DNA of 20,907 bases from JBDZUZ01 sp040255445 (GTDB lineage: Bacteria; Planctomycetota; Phycisphaerae; Phycisphaerales; UBA1924): contig JBDZUZ010000060.1 in the NCBI GenBank assembly GCA_040255445.1, forward strand, positions 1 to 20,907. The letters are read 5' to 3'. This document shows, in pieces, positions 1 through 6,993 of this stretch. Within the stretch, counting starts at the first letter, position 1. Each line of letters starts with the position of its first letter. The translations under genes were made by a program, and so were the position numbers. The notes below the pieces were generated by a model. The model was not told the DNA's origin, did not search any database, and saw nothing but the letters and a program-made list of their open reading frames with translations.

Positions 1-27
1 GAACCGCTCGCGAACCCCGTGGCCCGC

Positions 28-738
28 TCAAGCGGCGCGGCGGCGGCGGGGGAGAGCCATGAGGCCGGCGGCCGCGGCGAGCACCGCCGGGCCGGGGGCG
101 GGCACCGGCAGCACCTGATCCTGCGAGGAGCCGTTCCGCAGACCCAGGAGCGAGGCCGACCCCGAGGAGTGACCGACCGCGGCGAACAGCGAACCCACGT
201 GGCCCGCGATCGCACTGGAGAGCGTCGCGCCGTTCTTGCCCGTGGCCTTGAAGTCACCCGACGCGAGGGACAGGCTCGAGGCTCCCTGCGTGAAGTCGTA
301 GTCGCGGACGATCTCCCAGACCGCGATCTGGAACGCCGCGGCGAAGTCCTGGTTGGCGGTCGAGCCGAGCTGCTGGCCGTTGGCGTAGTTGTAGAGGTCG
401 ACGATCGCGGCGGCCTTCATCCCGCCCATCGGGCCGCCGTTGGGCACCTGAGCGAGCGGCACGACCTCGAAGGATTTGTTCGTGGAGTTCGTGCCCTGCG
501 CCAGGTCGGTGCAGAAGGTGACCCAGTCGCCGTTCAGGGCCGAGGCGGCGCCCGAACCGTTGCTGAGGCGGAAGTTGAGCTGGCCAGCGAAGACGTTTTT
601 CGTGGTGGAGCCATAGGTAATCCGGACATCGCGCCCCTTGCCCTTGCTCACGAAGCGGGCGTCGATGATGTCGGCGCTGGCGGTCGTGGCGAAGGCGGCG
701 GCGGCGATCAGGGTGCTGGCGGTGACGATGCGGTTCAT
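28..738 (-). CDS. Secreted PEP-CTERM-like surface protein, possible thioester domain
   Basis: A 236-residue protein starting at the ATG whose complement ends at 738, with GGAGAG about 6 nt upstream. The open frame continues to 942, but the extra N-terminus is not signal-like and lacks a good start. Residues 1-22 form a signal peptide (MNRIV, then an Ala-rich core, probable cleavage after ASA). The C-terminus has VPAPG (about 212-216), a hydrophobic Ala/Leu stretch and RRRRAA. This is the layout of PEP-CTERM sorting tails, in which the protein is exported, processed and anchored or released by an exosortase-type system. The middle has WVTFCTD (Cys76) and AAFQIAVWEIV (Gln137, Trp141). This resembles the Cys and Gln motifs of thioester (TED) surface domains; that link is inference. 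It is divergent from dnaE. The exact function is unknown. Confidence 0.8.
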   Translation of the reverse strand: MNRIVTASTLIAAAAFATTASADIIDARFVSKGKGRDVRITYGSTTKNVFAGQLNFRLSNGSGAASALNGDWVTFCTDLAQGTNSTNKSFEVVPLAQVPNGGPMGGMKAAAIVDLYNYANGQQLGSTANQDFAAAFQIAVWEIVRDYDFTQGASSLSLASGDFKATGKNGATLSSAIAGHVGSLFAAVGHSSGSASLLGLRNGSSQDQVLPVPAPGPAVLAAAAGLMALPRRRRAA

Positions 739-1087
739 GCTGTTCTCTCCTGGATGTGGTCGGTCTAGGTCGCCGCGTCCGTGCGGCGGTTGTGTGTGCG
801 AGACACCCAGAGCGTCGAATACCCGCCGCGGGAATGCCCGCGATCGGGCCGCCGAAACCGCCGCGGTGGGGGTGCTGTGGCGCGTGGTGAAGACAGGCAA
901 TCTGGCGGGTGGCTCGGCGGGCCAGAAAGCCCGTGAATCCACGGAGGCGGGCCAATGCTCCCGTGGTTAGGGGGGCTGGTCCGGTGACAGCGCTGTGTCA
1001 GTGAACGGGCGTCCGCGGCCTGTCGTTTGGTACTCGGACGGGTTTGCGCGCGATACTCTGAGAGTTCAGCACGGAGGCGACCTGTTC
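739..1087. other. Divergent intergenic region between PEP-CTERM gene and dnaE
   Basis: This 349-bp stretch separates two divergent genes, so it must hold promoters for both. I see a small perfect hairpin at 827-842 (CGCGGG, loop AATG, CCCGCG). A GGAGG at 1073-1077 lies 10 nt before the dnaE ATG. No convincing gene is visible. Short open frames here have no family resemblance. Confidence 0.5.
1027..1057 (+). promoter_or_regulatory. Weak candidate dnaE promoter
   Basis: TTGGTA (1027-1032) and GATACT (1052-1057) are separated by 19 nt and lie just upstream of the GGAGG and ATG of dnaE. Both boxes are imperfect and the spacing is long, so this is only a candidate. Confidence 0.22.
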
Positions 1088-4000
1088 ATGCCCGAGACCC
1101 CGACCGCCGCAGCTCCCAACACGACCGCCGCGCCCGATATGGGCTCGTTCGTCCACCTGCACCTGCACACCGAGTACTCGCTGCTCGACGGTGGCAACCG
1201 TGTCGACCGGCTCGTGAAGCGCATCGCCGAGCTGGGCATGAAGGCCGTGGCGATCACGGACCACGGCAACATCTTCGGCGCTGTCGCTTTCTACCTGGCG
1301 TGCAAGGACAAGGGCATCAAGCCGATCCTGGGCGTCGAGGCGTATGTCACGCCGCCGGGCAAGCCGCGGACCGACCGGACCTACACCGGCGGCGGCGAGG
1401 GCGGGTACCACACCGTGCTCCTGGCGGAGAACAACGAGGGGTGGAACAACCTGCTCGTCCTCTGCAGCGAGGCGTATCTCACCGGGTTCTACTACAAGCC
1501 TCGTATTGACCGCGAACTGCTCGAGAAGCACAGCGCGGGGCTCGTCGCGATCGTCGGCCACCTGGGCAGCGAGATCGGCGAGCACCTGCTCGATTACCAC
1601 CGCACCCGCGAGCAGCGGCACTGGGACGCGGCGGTTGAGAGCGGGCGGTGGCACGACCGCGTCTTCAACGCGGCGTGGCGTGCGGCGGGCGGGACGCGGA
1701 AGAACCCGGATGTCTCGGCTCCGCCGCGGTTCTATGTCGAGATGCAGCACCATGTGCCCGAGCAGGTGGCGATCAACCCGCTGATCATCAAGCTCGCGAA
1801 GGAACTCGATCTGCCGATCGTGTGCGACAACGACTCGCACTTCCTGCGGGCCGAGGACCACGGCGCCCACGACACGCTGATCTGCATCTCGACGGGCAAG
1901 AGCAAGCACGACACCAACCGGATGCGCTATACGCCGGAGTTGTACGTGAAGGACCCGGCGCAGATGGCCGAGCTCTTCAAGCAGTACGGCGATGAGGGCA
2001 GAGAGGCGATCGAGAACTCGGTCAAGATCGCGCAGCGGTGCCACGTTGACCTGCCGATCGGCCAGAACAACGCGCCGGTCGTGCGGATCGATGTGCCCAG
2101 GGCCGAGGCGCTGCCCAAGTGGAACGATGCGGCGTTCAAGGGTGATCTGACGGCGTGGTACAAGGCGTACTGCGCGGCGTTCGAGGTGCAGCCGTTCAAG
2201 GGGACGCCGACCGGCGATGATCTGATCGCGGCGAAGGCGCCGTGCGATGATGCGCTGCGGATGCTGTCGCTCGCGGGGTTGGTGTGGCGGTATGGGCCCG
2301 CGTACGCGCCGCTGCTCCGCGGCGAGCCCGCGCCCGATGCCGACCCCGAGGTGATCGCGCGGCTGGAGCGCGAGCTCAAGATCCTCGCCGACAAGAACAT
2401 CAGCGCGTACTTCCTGATCGTGTGGGACTTTGTCAACTGGGGCCGGCAGCGCGGCATCCCGGCCAACGCGCGTGGTTCGGGCGTGGGCACGATGGTGGGG
2501 TACGTGCTGGGCCTCTCGAACGCGTGCCCGGTGCGGTACGGCCTGCTCTTCGAGCGTTTCACCGATCCCGATCGCTCTGAGTACCCCGATATCGATATCG
2601 ACCTATGCCAGGACGGCCGCGGCGAGGTGATCAACTTCGTCCGCGAGAAGTACGGGCACGTGGCGCAGATCATCACCTTCGGAACGCTCAAGGCCCGTGC
2701 TGCGCTGCGCGATGTCGGCCGCGTGCTGGAGATCCCGCTGCCCGAGGTCGATCGCATCGCCAAGCTCGTGCCCGAAGCCCTGGGCACGACGCTGAAGGAT
2801 GCGCTGGAGAAGGAGCCGGACCTCAAGAAGGTGTACGACGCGGACGACCGCATCCGCGAGCTGATCGACAATGCGATGATGCTCGAGGGCCACACGCGGC
2901 ACGCGGGCGTCCACGCCGCGGGCGTGATCGTGGCGACGCGGCCGCTCAACGAGATCGTCCCGCTCTACCGGCCATCGGGGAGCGGCGAGAACGAAATCAT
3001 TACGCAGTGGGACGGGCCGACGTGCGAGAAGATGGGGTTGCTCAAGATGGACTTCCTGGGTCTGCGGACCCTGTCCATCATTGAGCGGGCGAAGAAACTC
3101 ATCACGGAAGGTTTGCCGGAGGCGGAGATCTGGGCGGCGGTGGGTCGGCGGAAGGAGTACGAAGAGTGGTCACGTGGTCACGTGGTCGCGTGGTCACGTG
3201 AGGGAGAGGCAGATGGCGAAGCTGGCGGTCAAGTCGTTCCGGGACCTTCAGGTGTGGCAGCGGGGGATGGATCTCGCGCGGGCGGTATACCGCGCGACCG
3301 AAGCAATGCCCAAGACAGAGCTCTTCGCCCTGACCAATCAGATGCGCCGAGCCGCGACGTCGATACCGATGAACATCGCGGAGGGGTACGGCCGGCACAC
3401 CCGGCAGGAGTTCATTCGGAGTCTTCGCATCGCGGCGGGAAGTCTGCTGGAACTGATGACGGCGTACGAGCTGGCGGTATCCCTCAAGATGCTGAAGGAA
3501 TCGCCAGCGATTCTCGAACTGTTCAAAGCCGAGGATCTCCTGCTCCACGCCTTGATACGAAGTCTCGAGCGAAAGCCACCAGAGGCGCCGATTCGCAGAA
3601 GGAAAGCGAGTTAACGCCTGCGCACGCGACCACGCGACCACGTGACCACGCGACCACAACATCCGCGCGGCCTCCCCACCCCCTCGATCTCGACCGGTTG
3701 CAGTTTGACGATCCCAAGGTCTTCGAGTTGTTTCAGCGTGGCGATACGACCGGCGTGTTTCAGTTTGAATCGGGAGGAATGCGGCGACTGCTCGTGGAGA
3801 TGAAGCCCGACCGGCTCGAAGACTTGATCGCCGCCAACGCGCTCTTCCGTCCGGGTCCGATGGATCTGATCCCGGACTACAACAGAAGAAAGCACGGCAC
3901 CGAAGAAGTCCCCACCGTCCACGAGATCGTCGACCGCTACACCGCCGAGACCTACGGCGTCATGGTCTACCAGGAACAGGTCATGCAGATCGTGCACGGC

Positions 4001-5692
4001 CTGGGCGGCATCAAGCTCCGCGATGCCTACTCGCTGATCAAGAACATCAGCAAGAAGAAGCACGACAAGATCGAGAAGGAGCGGCCCAAATTCGTCGACG
4101 GCGCGCAGAAGCAGGGGCTCACCAAGCAGGGCGCCGAGGACCTCTTCGAGCTCATCTTGAAGTTCGCCGGCTACGGCTTCAACAAGAGCCACTCGACGGG
4201 CTATGCGATCGTCGCGTACCAGACCGCGTACCTCAAGACCTACTTTCCCAACCAGTACATGGCCGCGTTCCTCACCTACGAATCCGCGGCGAACAAGGTG
4301 AGCGAGTGGATCCCGTACCTCGAAGACTGCCGCCGCACGCGGTTCCTCAACCCGGAGACCGGTGAGCAGCTCAAGGTCGGCGTCGAGGTGAAGCCGCCCG
4401 ACATCAACCGCTCGCAGTCGGAGTTCACGGTCGTCTTCGAAGAGGGCGAAGCGCGGACCGCGGCGAACGGCCACATCCGCTTCGGTCTTCGCGCCATCAA
4501 GGGGGCGGGCGACAAGGCGATCGCGGCGGTGATCGCGGAGCGTGATCAGACCGCGAAGGCGGCGGGCGCGGATGGTACCGGTGATGCGGATACCGAGGTG
4601 TCGGCGAGCGCCACCCCGCGCAAGGCCAAGCCCTTCACATCCCTCTTCGACTTCTGCGAGCGCATCCCGACGGGCGCCGTCAACAAAGCCACGATCGAAG
4701 CCCTCGTGAAGTGCGGTGCTTTTGACAGCGTGCACGGTCGCGATCAGCGCGCTGCGATGCTCGCAACCGTCGAGCAGGCGCTCTCGGCCGGGCAGAAGGC
4801 CGCGGCGGACCGCGCGGCCGGCCAGGGCGCGCTCTTCGGCTTCGGCGGCGGACCGGCCGGCGGCGGCGCGGCATCAGCGCCCGCCGCACCCATCGTTCTC
4901 GCCAAGGCCCAGCCCTGGAGCGAGACCGAAACGCTCGCGCACGAAAAGGACACACTGGGCTTCTATGTCTCCAGCCACCCGCTCGAACGCTGGCGTTCGT
5001 GGGCACAGGCCTTCGGAACGATGACCACCGCCGCGGCGAAGGAGCAGCGACAGGATCATCGTGTCGTCGTCCCCGCGATGGTGCAGTCGGTGCGGACGAT
5101 CGTCGTGCGCAACGGCCGCAGCGCGGGTCAGAAGATGGCGATCCTCACCATCGAAGACCTCACCGGCGCTATGGATGCCGTGATGTTTACAGATTGCTTT
5201 GGAAAGTATGGCCACCTTGCCGAGGCTGAGAAGGTGGTCTTTGTTCTGGGCCGCATCGATCTTTCACGGGGCGATCCGCAGATCCTCATTGATCAACTTC
5301 GGCCCATCGAGGGTGTGCCGCTCGACGGCGGCCGGCTCCGGCTCTTCCTCGATGAACGGCGCCTCAACGGCCACGGCCCCGCCGCGGTCTCGAAGGTTGC
5401 GGATGTGATCCGAACCAAGACCGAGGCCGCGCTCGCCGCGGCGAAGGCGAACGTCGGCCAGGCGGCCGCGCTGATCCCTGTCGAGCTCGTGATCGGCACC
5501 GAGGATCAGGTCGCGATCGTCGCGGCGGACCCCAAGATCCGCGTGGCGATGGAGCCGGACCTGGTGAAGGCGGTCGAGGGCGAACTGGGCGACGGCATGC
5601 TGCGGGTCGTGGGCGTTGTCGCGGTCGAGATCAACATCGACGACCGCCGCGGCAACTACAAGAAGCGCCGCAGCATCGACGACGATGAGTGA
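1088..5692 (+). CDS. dnaE: DNA polymerase III alpha subunit with 164-codon internal insertion
   Basis: Replicative DNA polymerase, 1534 residues from the ATG at 1088 (GGAGG 10 nt upstream). A GTG at 995 is open in frame but adds non-conserved sequence. Near the N-terminus is a PHP domain (HLHLHTEYSLLDG, AITDHGN). The palm carries the metal-binding acidic motif PDIDIDLC (Asp501, 503, 505), the third Asp in MDFLGLRT (Asp655) and the RGSGVG motif. Next come the thumb/fingers part with FQFESGGMRRLL, the ALFRPGP and GYGFNKSHS motifs, a helix-hairpin-helix region and an OB-fold near the C-terminus (AILTIEDLTGAMDAVMF). Residues about 693-857 are not DnaE: they are the dnaE-frame reading of the element at 3166-3657, a Gly/Ala/Arg/Asp-rich stretch without a stop. 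Removing exactly 492 nt joins RRKEYEE to TSARPPHPLDLDRL and gives an ordinary-sized DnaE of 1370 residues. The insertion sits in a variable linker just after the third catalytic Asp. Confidence 0.95.
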   Translation: MPETPTAAAPNTTAAPDMGSFVHLHLHTEYSLLDGGNRVDRLVKRIAELGMKAVAITDHGNIFGAVAFYLACKDKGIKPILGVEAYVTPPGKPRTDRTYTGGGEGGYHTVLLAENNEGWNNLLVLCSEAYLTGFYYKPRIDRELLEKHSAGLVAIVGHLGSEIGEHLLDYHRTREQRHWDAAVESGRWHDRVFNAAWRAAGGTRKNPDVSAPPRFYVEMQHHVPEQVAINPLIIKLAKELDLPIVCDNDSHFLRAEDHGAHDTLICISTGKSKHDTNRMRYTPELYVKDPAQMAELFKQYGDEGREAIENSVKIAQRCHVDLPIGQNNAPVVRIDVPRAEALPKWNDAAFKGDLTAWYKAYCAAFEVQPFKGTPTGDDLIAAKAPCDDALRMLSLAGLVWRYGPAYAPLLRGEPAPDADPEVIARLERELKILADKNISAYFLIVWDFVNWGRQRGIPANARGSGVGTMVGYVLGLSNACPVRYGLLFERFTDPDRSEYPDIDIDLCQDGRGEVINFVREKYGHVAQIITFGTLKARAALRDVGRVLEIPLPEVDRIAKLVPEALGTTLKDALEKEPDLKKVYDADDRIRELIDNAMMLEGHTRHAGVHAAGVIVATRPLNEIVPLYRPSGSGENEIITQWDGPTCEKMGLLKMDFLGLRTLSIIERAKKLITEGLPEAEIWAAVGRRKEYEEWSRGHVVAWSREGEADGEAGGQVVPGPSGVAAGDGSRAGGIPRDRSNAQDRALRPDQSDAPSRDVDTDEHRGGVRPAHPAGVHSESSHRGGKSAGTDDGVRAGGIPQDAEGIASDSRTVQSRGSPAPRLDTKSRAKATRGADSQKESELTPAHATTRPRDHATTTSARPPHPLDLDRLQFDDPKVFELFQRGDTTGVFQFESGGMRRLLVEMKPDRLEDLIAANALFRPGPMDLIPDYNRRKHGTEEVPTVHEIVDRYTAETYGVMVYQEQVMQIVHGLGGIKLRDAYSLIKNISKKKHDKIEKERPKFVDGAQKQGLTKQGAEDLFELILKFAGYGFNKSHSTGYAIVAYQTAYLKTYFPNQYMAAFLTYESAANKVSEWIPYLEDCRRTRFLNPETGEQLKVGVEVKPPDINRSQSEFTVVFEEGEARTAANGHIRFGLRAIKGAGDKAIAAVIAERDQTAKAAGADGTGDADTEVSASATPRKAKPFTSLFDFCERIPTGAVNKATIEALVKCGAFDSVHGRDQRAAMLATVEQALSAGQKAAADRAAGQGALFGFGGGPAGGGAASAPAAPIVLAKAQPWSETETLAHEKDTLGFYVSSHPLERWRSWAQAFGTMTTAAAKEQRQDHRVVVPAMVQSVRTIVVRNGRSAGQKMAILTIEDLTGAMDAVMFTDCFGKYGHLAEAEKVVFVLGRIDLSRGDPQILIDQLRPIEGVPLDGGRLRLFLDERRLNGHGPAAVSKVADVIRTKTEAALAAAKANVGQAAALIPVELVIGTEDQVAIVAADPKIRVAMEPDLVKAVEGELGDGMLRVVGVVAVEINIDDRRGNYKKRRSIDDDE
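3166..3200 (+). repeat. Left inverted arm: four TGGTCRCG units
   Basis: G followed by four tandem 8-bp units at 3167-3198: TGGTCACG, TGGTCACG, TGGTCGCG, TGGTCACG, then TG. It pairs with 3623-3657 over 35 positions with two A-C mismatches (in the first and fourth units). In RNA it would form a long stem closing the four-helix-bundle gene. Confidence 0.92.
3213..3614 (+). CDS. Four helix bundle protein (23S rRNA intervening-sequence protein family), nested in dnaE
   Basis: A 133-residue protein beginning MAKLAVKSFRDLQVWQRG, with its own ribosome-binding sequence AGGGAGAGG a few bases before the ATG at 3213. It lies on the same strand as dnaE but in the +1 frame. It matches the S23/IVP family closely by eye: RDLQVWQ, then FALTNQMRRAATSIPMNIAEGYGR, then EFIRSLRIAAGSLLELMTAYELA. 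Length and motif order are those of a full family member. Known relatives are encoded in 23S rRNA intervening sequences, and Avd of diversity-generating retroelements shares the fold; the bundle binds nucleic acid in Avd. The role of the rRNA-type proteins is not settled. There is no reverse transcriptase or variable repeat here. It may be translated from the dnaE transcript. Confidence 0.93.
   Translation: MAKLAVKSFRDLQVWQRGMDLARAVYRATEAMPKTELFALTNQMRRAATSIPMNIAEGYGRHTRQEFIRSLRIAAGSLLELMTAYELAVSLKMLKESPAILELFKAEDLLLHALIRSLERKPPEAPIRRRKAS
3623..3657 (+). repeat. Right inverted arm: four CGYGACCA units
   Basis: Four tandem units at 3625-3656: CGCGACCA, CGCGACCA, CGTGACCA, CGCGACCA, preceded by CA and followed by C. 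They are the reverse complement of the TGGTCRCG units of the left arm. The tract starts 8 nt after the stop codon of the nested gene. Confidence 0.92.
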
Positions 5693-5701
5693 GCAAGGAC
5701 A

Positions 5702-5854
5702 TCAGCGCCGTGCCACAGGCTGGCTGCTCTGAGCCAGCCTGTGGGGTGGGCGAAGCTCTGTCTTCCACTTGAAACACCGTCAGCGCCGATGCACTGTCGT
5801 CGCTGACGATTCAGCGCCCAACCCACAGGCTCGTGCAGAGCCACGAGCCTGTGG
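5702..5854. repeat. REP/BIME-like pair of hairpins between dnaE and aldo/keto reductase
   Basis: This convergent intergenic stretch holds three hairpins. The first, at 5713-5744, has a perfect 13-bp stem (CCACAGGCTGGCT) and loop GCTCTG. The last, at 5823-5854, has a perfect 13-bp stem (CCACAGGCTCGTG) and loop CAGAGC, the reverse complement of the first loop, so the two units are in opposite orientation. Between them, 5778-5785 pairs with 5801-5808 (CGTCAGCG/CGCTGACG). TCAGCGCC precedes both outer hairpins. No U-tract follows, so they are better described as REP-like repeats than as standard terminators. They could still stabilise or end both convergent transcripts. Confidence 0.8.
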
Positions 5855-5875
5855 CACGCCAGACCTGTGAATCGG

Positions 5876-6916
5876 TCACGACTTCACATCGGCGAACAAC
5901 CCGCGCAACCACTCGACCTGATCCTTCGTGAGCGGCTGGTCCTTCGCCGCGGTCACGTTCATCTTCGCCTGCCGTTCGTTGCGGAATCCCGGGATCGCCG
6001 AGGCGACGTTCTCGTGCGCCAGCACCCAGCGGGTCGCGAGCGATGAGTGGAACGCGGTGGCCTCGGGCAAACCGCGATCGGCGGGGCCGCCGAGCTTGAC
6101 GCGAGCATCCTTCAGATGCTCACGCACCTTGAGCAAGATCTCTTTCGTGAAGTCCTTGCGGTTCGTGCGGTAATCGCCCTCATCGAACTTCGGCGGCTTC
6201 TCGGGATCGAACTTGTCGAGCAGGATGCCCTGGTCCAGCGGGCCGAAGGCGACGAACGTGCAGCCGTGTTCGGTCATGAGCTGCTGCATCCGCCCGCCCG
6301 GGCGGATGAAGTCGTCGTAGCGCATGTTCGCCTTGTTCTGCAGCACATCGGGCTTGAGCACGGGTATCGCCCTTTCGAAGTCCTCGACGGCGTAGGCGGA
6401 CTGACCCACCGCGCGGACCTTGCCCTCCTTCTTGAGCGCGTGCATCGTCGCCGCGGCCTCGTGCAGGTAGTCGTGCGGGCGGCCGTCGTAACCGGGGCCG
6501 GTGTAGGTGCCGTGGTGAAAGTAGTAGATATCGATCGCCTCGACGCCCAGGTTCCGCAGACTCTGCTCGCACTGGTTGCGGATGTGCCGCGACTCGTATG
6601 CGTAGGGCGCGGTGCCCTTGAAGTGACCGACCTTGGTCGCGACCACCTGCGAACCGGGCTTGACGCCGAGTTTGCGGAAACACTGCGCGAGCGTGCGCTC
6701 GGCGCGGCCGTTGCCGTAGATGTCGGCGTTGTCCCAGTGGTTCACGCCCGCATCGAGCCCGGCCTTCACGCCCGCGAGGATCTCGTCATCATCGACATCG
6801 GCCCAGCCGATCGGCTGGCCGTTGGAGGTCGACCAGTTCGGCCCGCCCATCGTCCAGCAGCCAAACCCGATCTCCGACACCTTGATATCCGTCTTCCCAA
6901 CCGCCCGGTACTTCAT
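5876..6916 (-). CDS. Aldo/keto reductase
   Basis: An NAD(P)H-dependent oxidoreductase of the TIM-barrel aldo/keto reductase superfamily, 346 residues, which reduces carbonyls; the substrate is unknown. The N-terminus MKYRAVGKTDIKVSEIGFGCW is typical. The catalytic tetrad can be followed: Asp62 and Tyr67 in WDNADIYG, Lys95 in VVATKVG and His134 in IDIYYFHHG. The C-terminal cofactor region is seen as AIPGFRNERQ. Length is within the family range. No signal peptide is seen, so it should be cytoplasmic. It is the last of five minus-strand genes with short gaps (77 bp to the lipoprotein gene upstream) and converges on dnaE. Confidence 0.93.
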   Translation of the reverse strand: MKYRAVGKTDIKVSEIGFGCWTMGGPNWSTSNGQPIGWADVDDDEILAGVKAGLDAGVNHWDNADIYGNGRAERTLAQCFRKLGVKPGSQVVATKVGHFKGTAPYAYESRHIRNQCEQSLRNLGVEAIDIYYFHHGTYTGPGYDGRPHDYLHEAAATMHALKKEGKVRAVGQSAYAVEDFERAIPVLKPDVLQNKANMRYDDFIRPGGRMQQLMTEHGCTFVAFGPLDQGILLDKFDPEKPPKFDEGDYRTNRKDFTKEILLKVREHLKDARVKLGGPADRGLPEATAFHSSLATRWVLAHENVASAIPGFRNERQAKMNVTAAKDQPLTKDQVEWLRGLFADVKS

Positions 6917-6954
6917 AAAGACTCACTCTCTCACGCGCTTCATCGCGCAGCCGC

Positions 6955-6986
6955 TTTGTCCCTCTGTCCCTTCGTCCCTCTGTCCC
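6955..6986. repeat. Two-copy 16-bp tandem repeat
   Basis: TTTGTCCCTCTGTCCC (6955-6970) is followed directly by TTCGTCCCTCTGTCCC (6971-6986), differing at one base. On the minus strand this is a purine-rich GGGACAGAGGGACRAA tract in the gap between the lipoprotein and aldo/keto reductase genes. Each 16-mer is itself two near-repeats of KTCCCTYT type. Function unknown. Confidence 0.75.
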
Positions 6987-6993
6987 TTCCGCC

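Larger units (their letters stand above)
3166..3657 (+). mobile_element. IVS-like element inserted in dnaE, carrying a four-helix-bundle gene
   Basis: Bounded exactly by two inverted 35-nt arms (3166-3200 and 3623-3657), this 492-nt segment holds one complete gene (3213-3614). The segment is 164 codons long, so its presence or absence does not shift the dnaE frame. Nothing else in DnaE proteins corresponds to it, and closing the gap restores a plausible linker. It resembles the intervening sequences of 23S rRNA genes, where a member of the same protein family sits between arms that pair in RNA and are cut by RNase III. Here the host is a protein gene. There is no transposase and no obvious target-site duplication (flanks CGAAGA and AACATC). 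How it moves, and whether it leaves at the DNA or RNA level, cannot be told. Confidence 0.75.

Noticed and set aside
995..1087. GTG at 995 as the dnaE start
   Set aside because: The 31 extra residues have no DnaE-like content, and a GGAGG stands at proper distance from the ATG at 1088, just before the PHP domain.
3166..3200. CRISPR array
   Set aside because: The 8-bp units are directly adjacent without spacers and are mirrored on the far side of a gene.
3166..3657. Intein in DnaE
   Set aside because: DnaE is a common intein host, but the insert has no Cys/Ser at the N-terminal junction, no His-Asn at the end and no homing endonuclease blocks; it is bounded by inverted DNA repeats instead.
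3166..3657. Diversity-generating retroelement
   Set aside because: The S23-family protein resembles Avd in fold family, but there is no reverse transcriptase and no template/variable repeat pair in the window.
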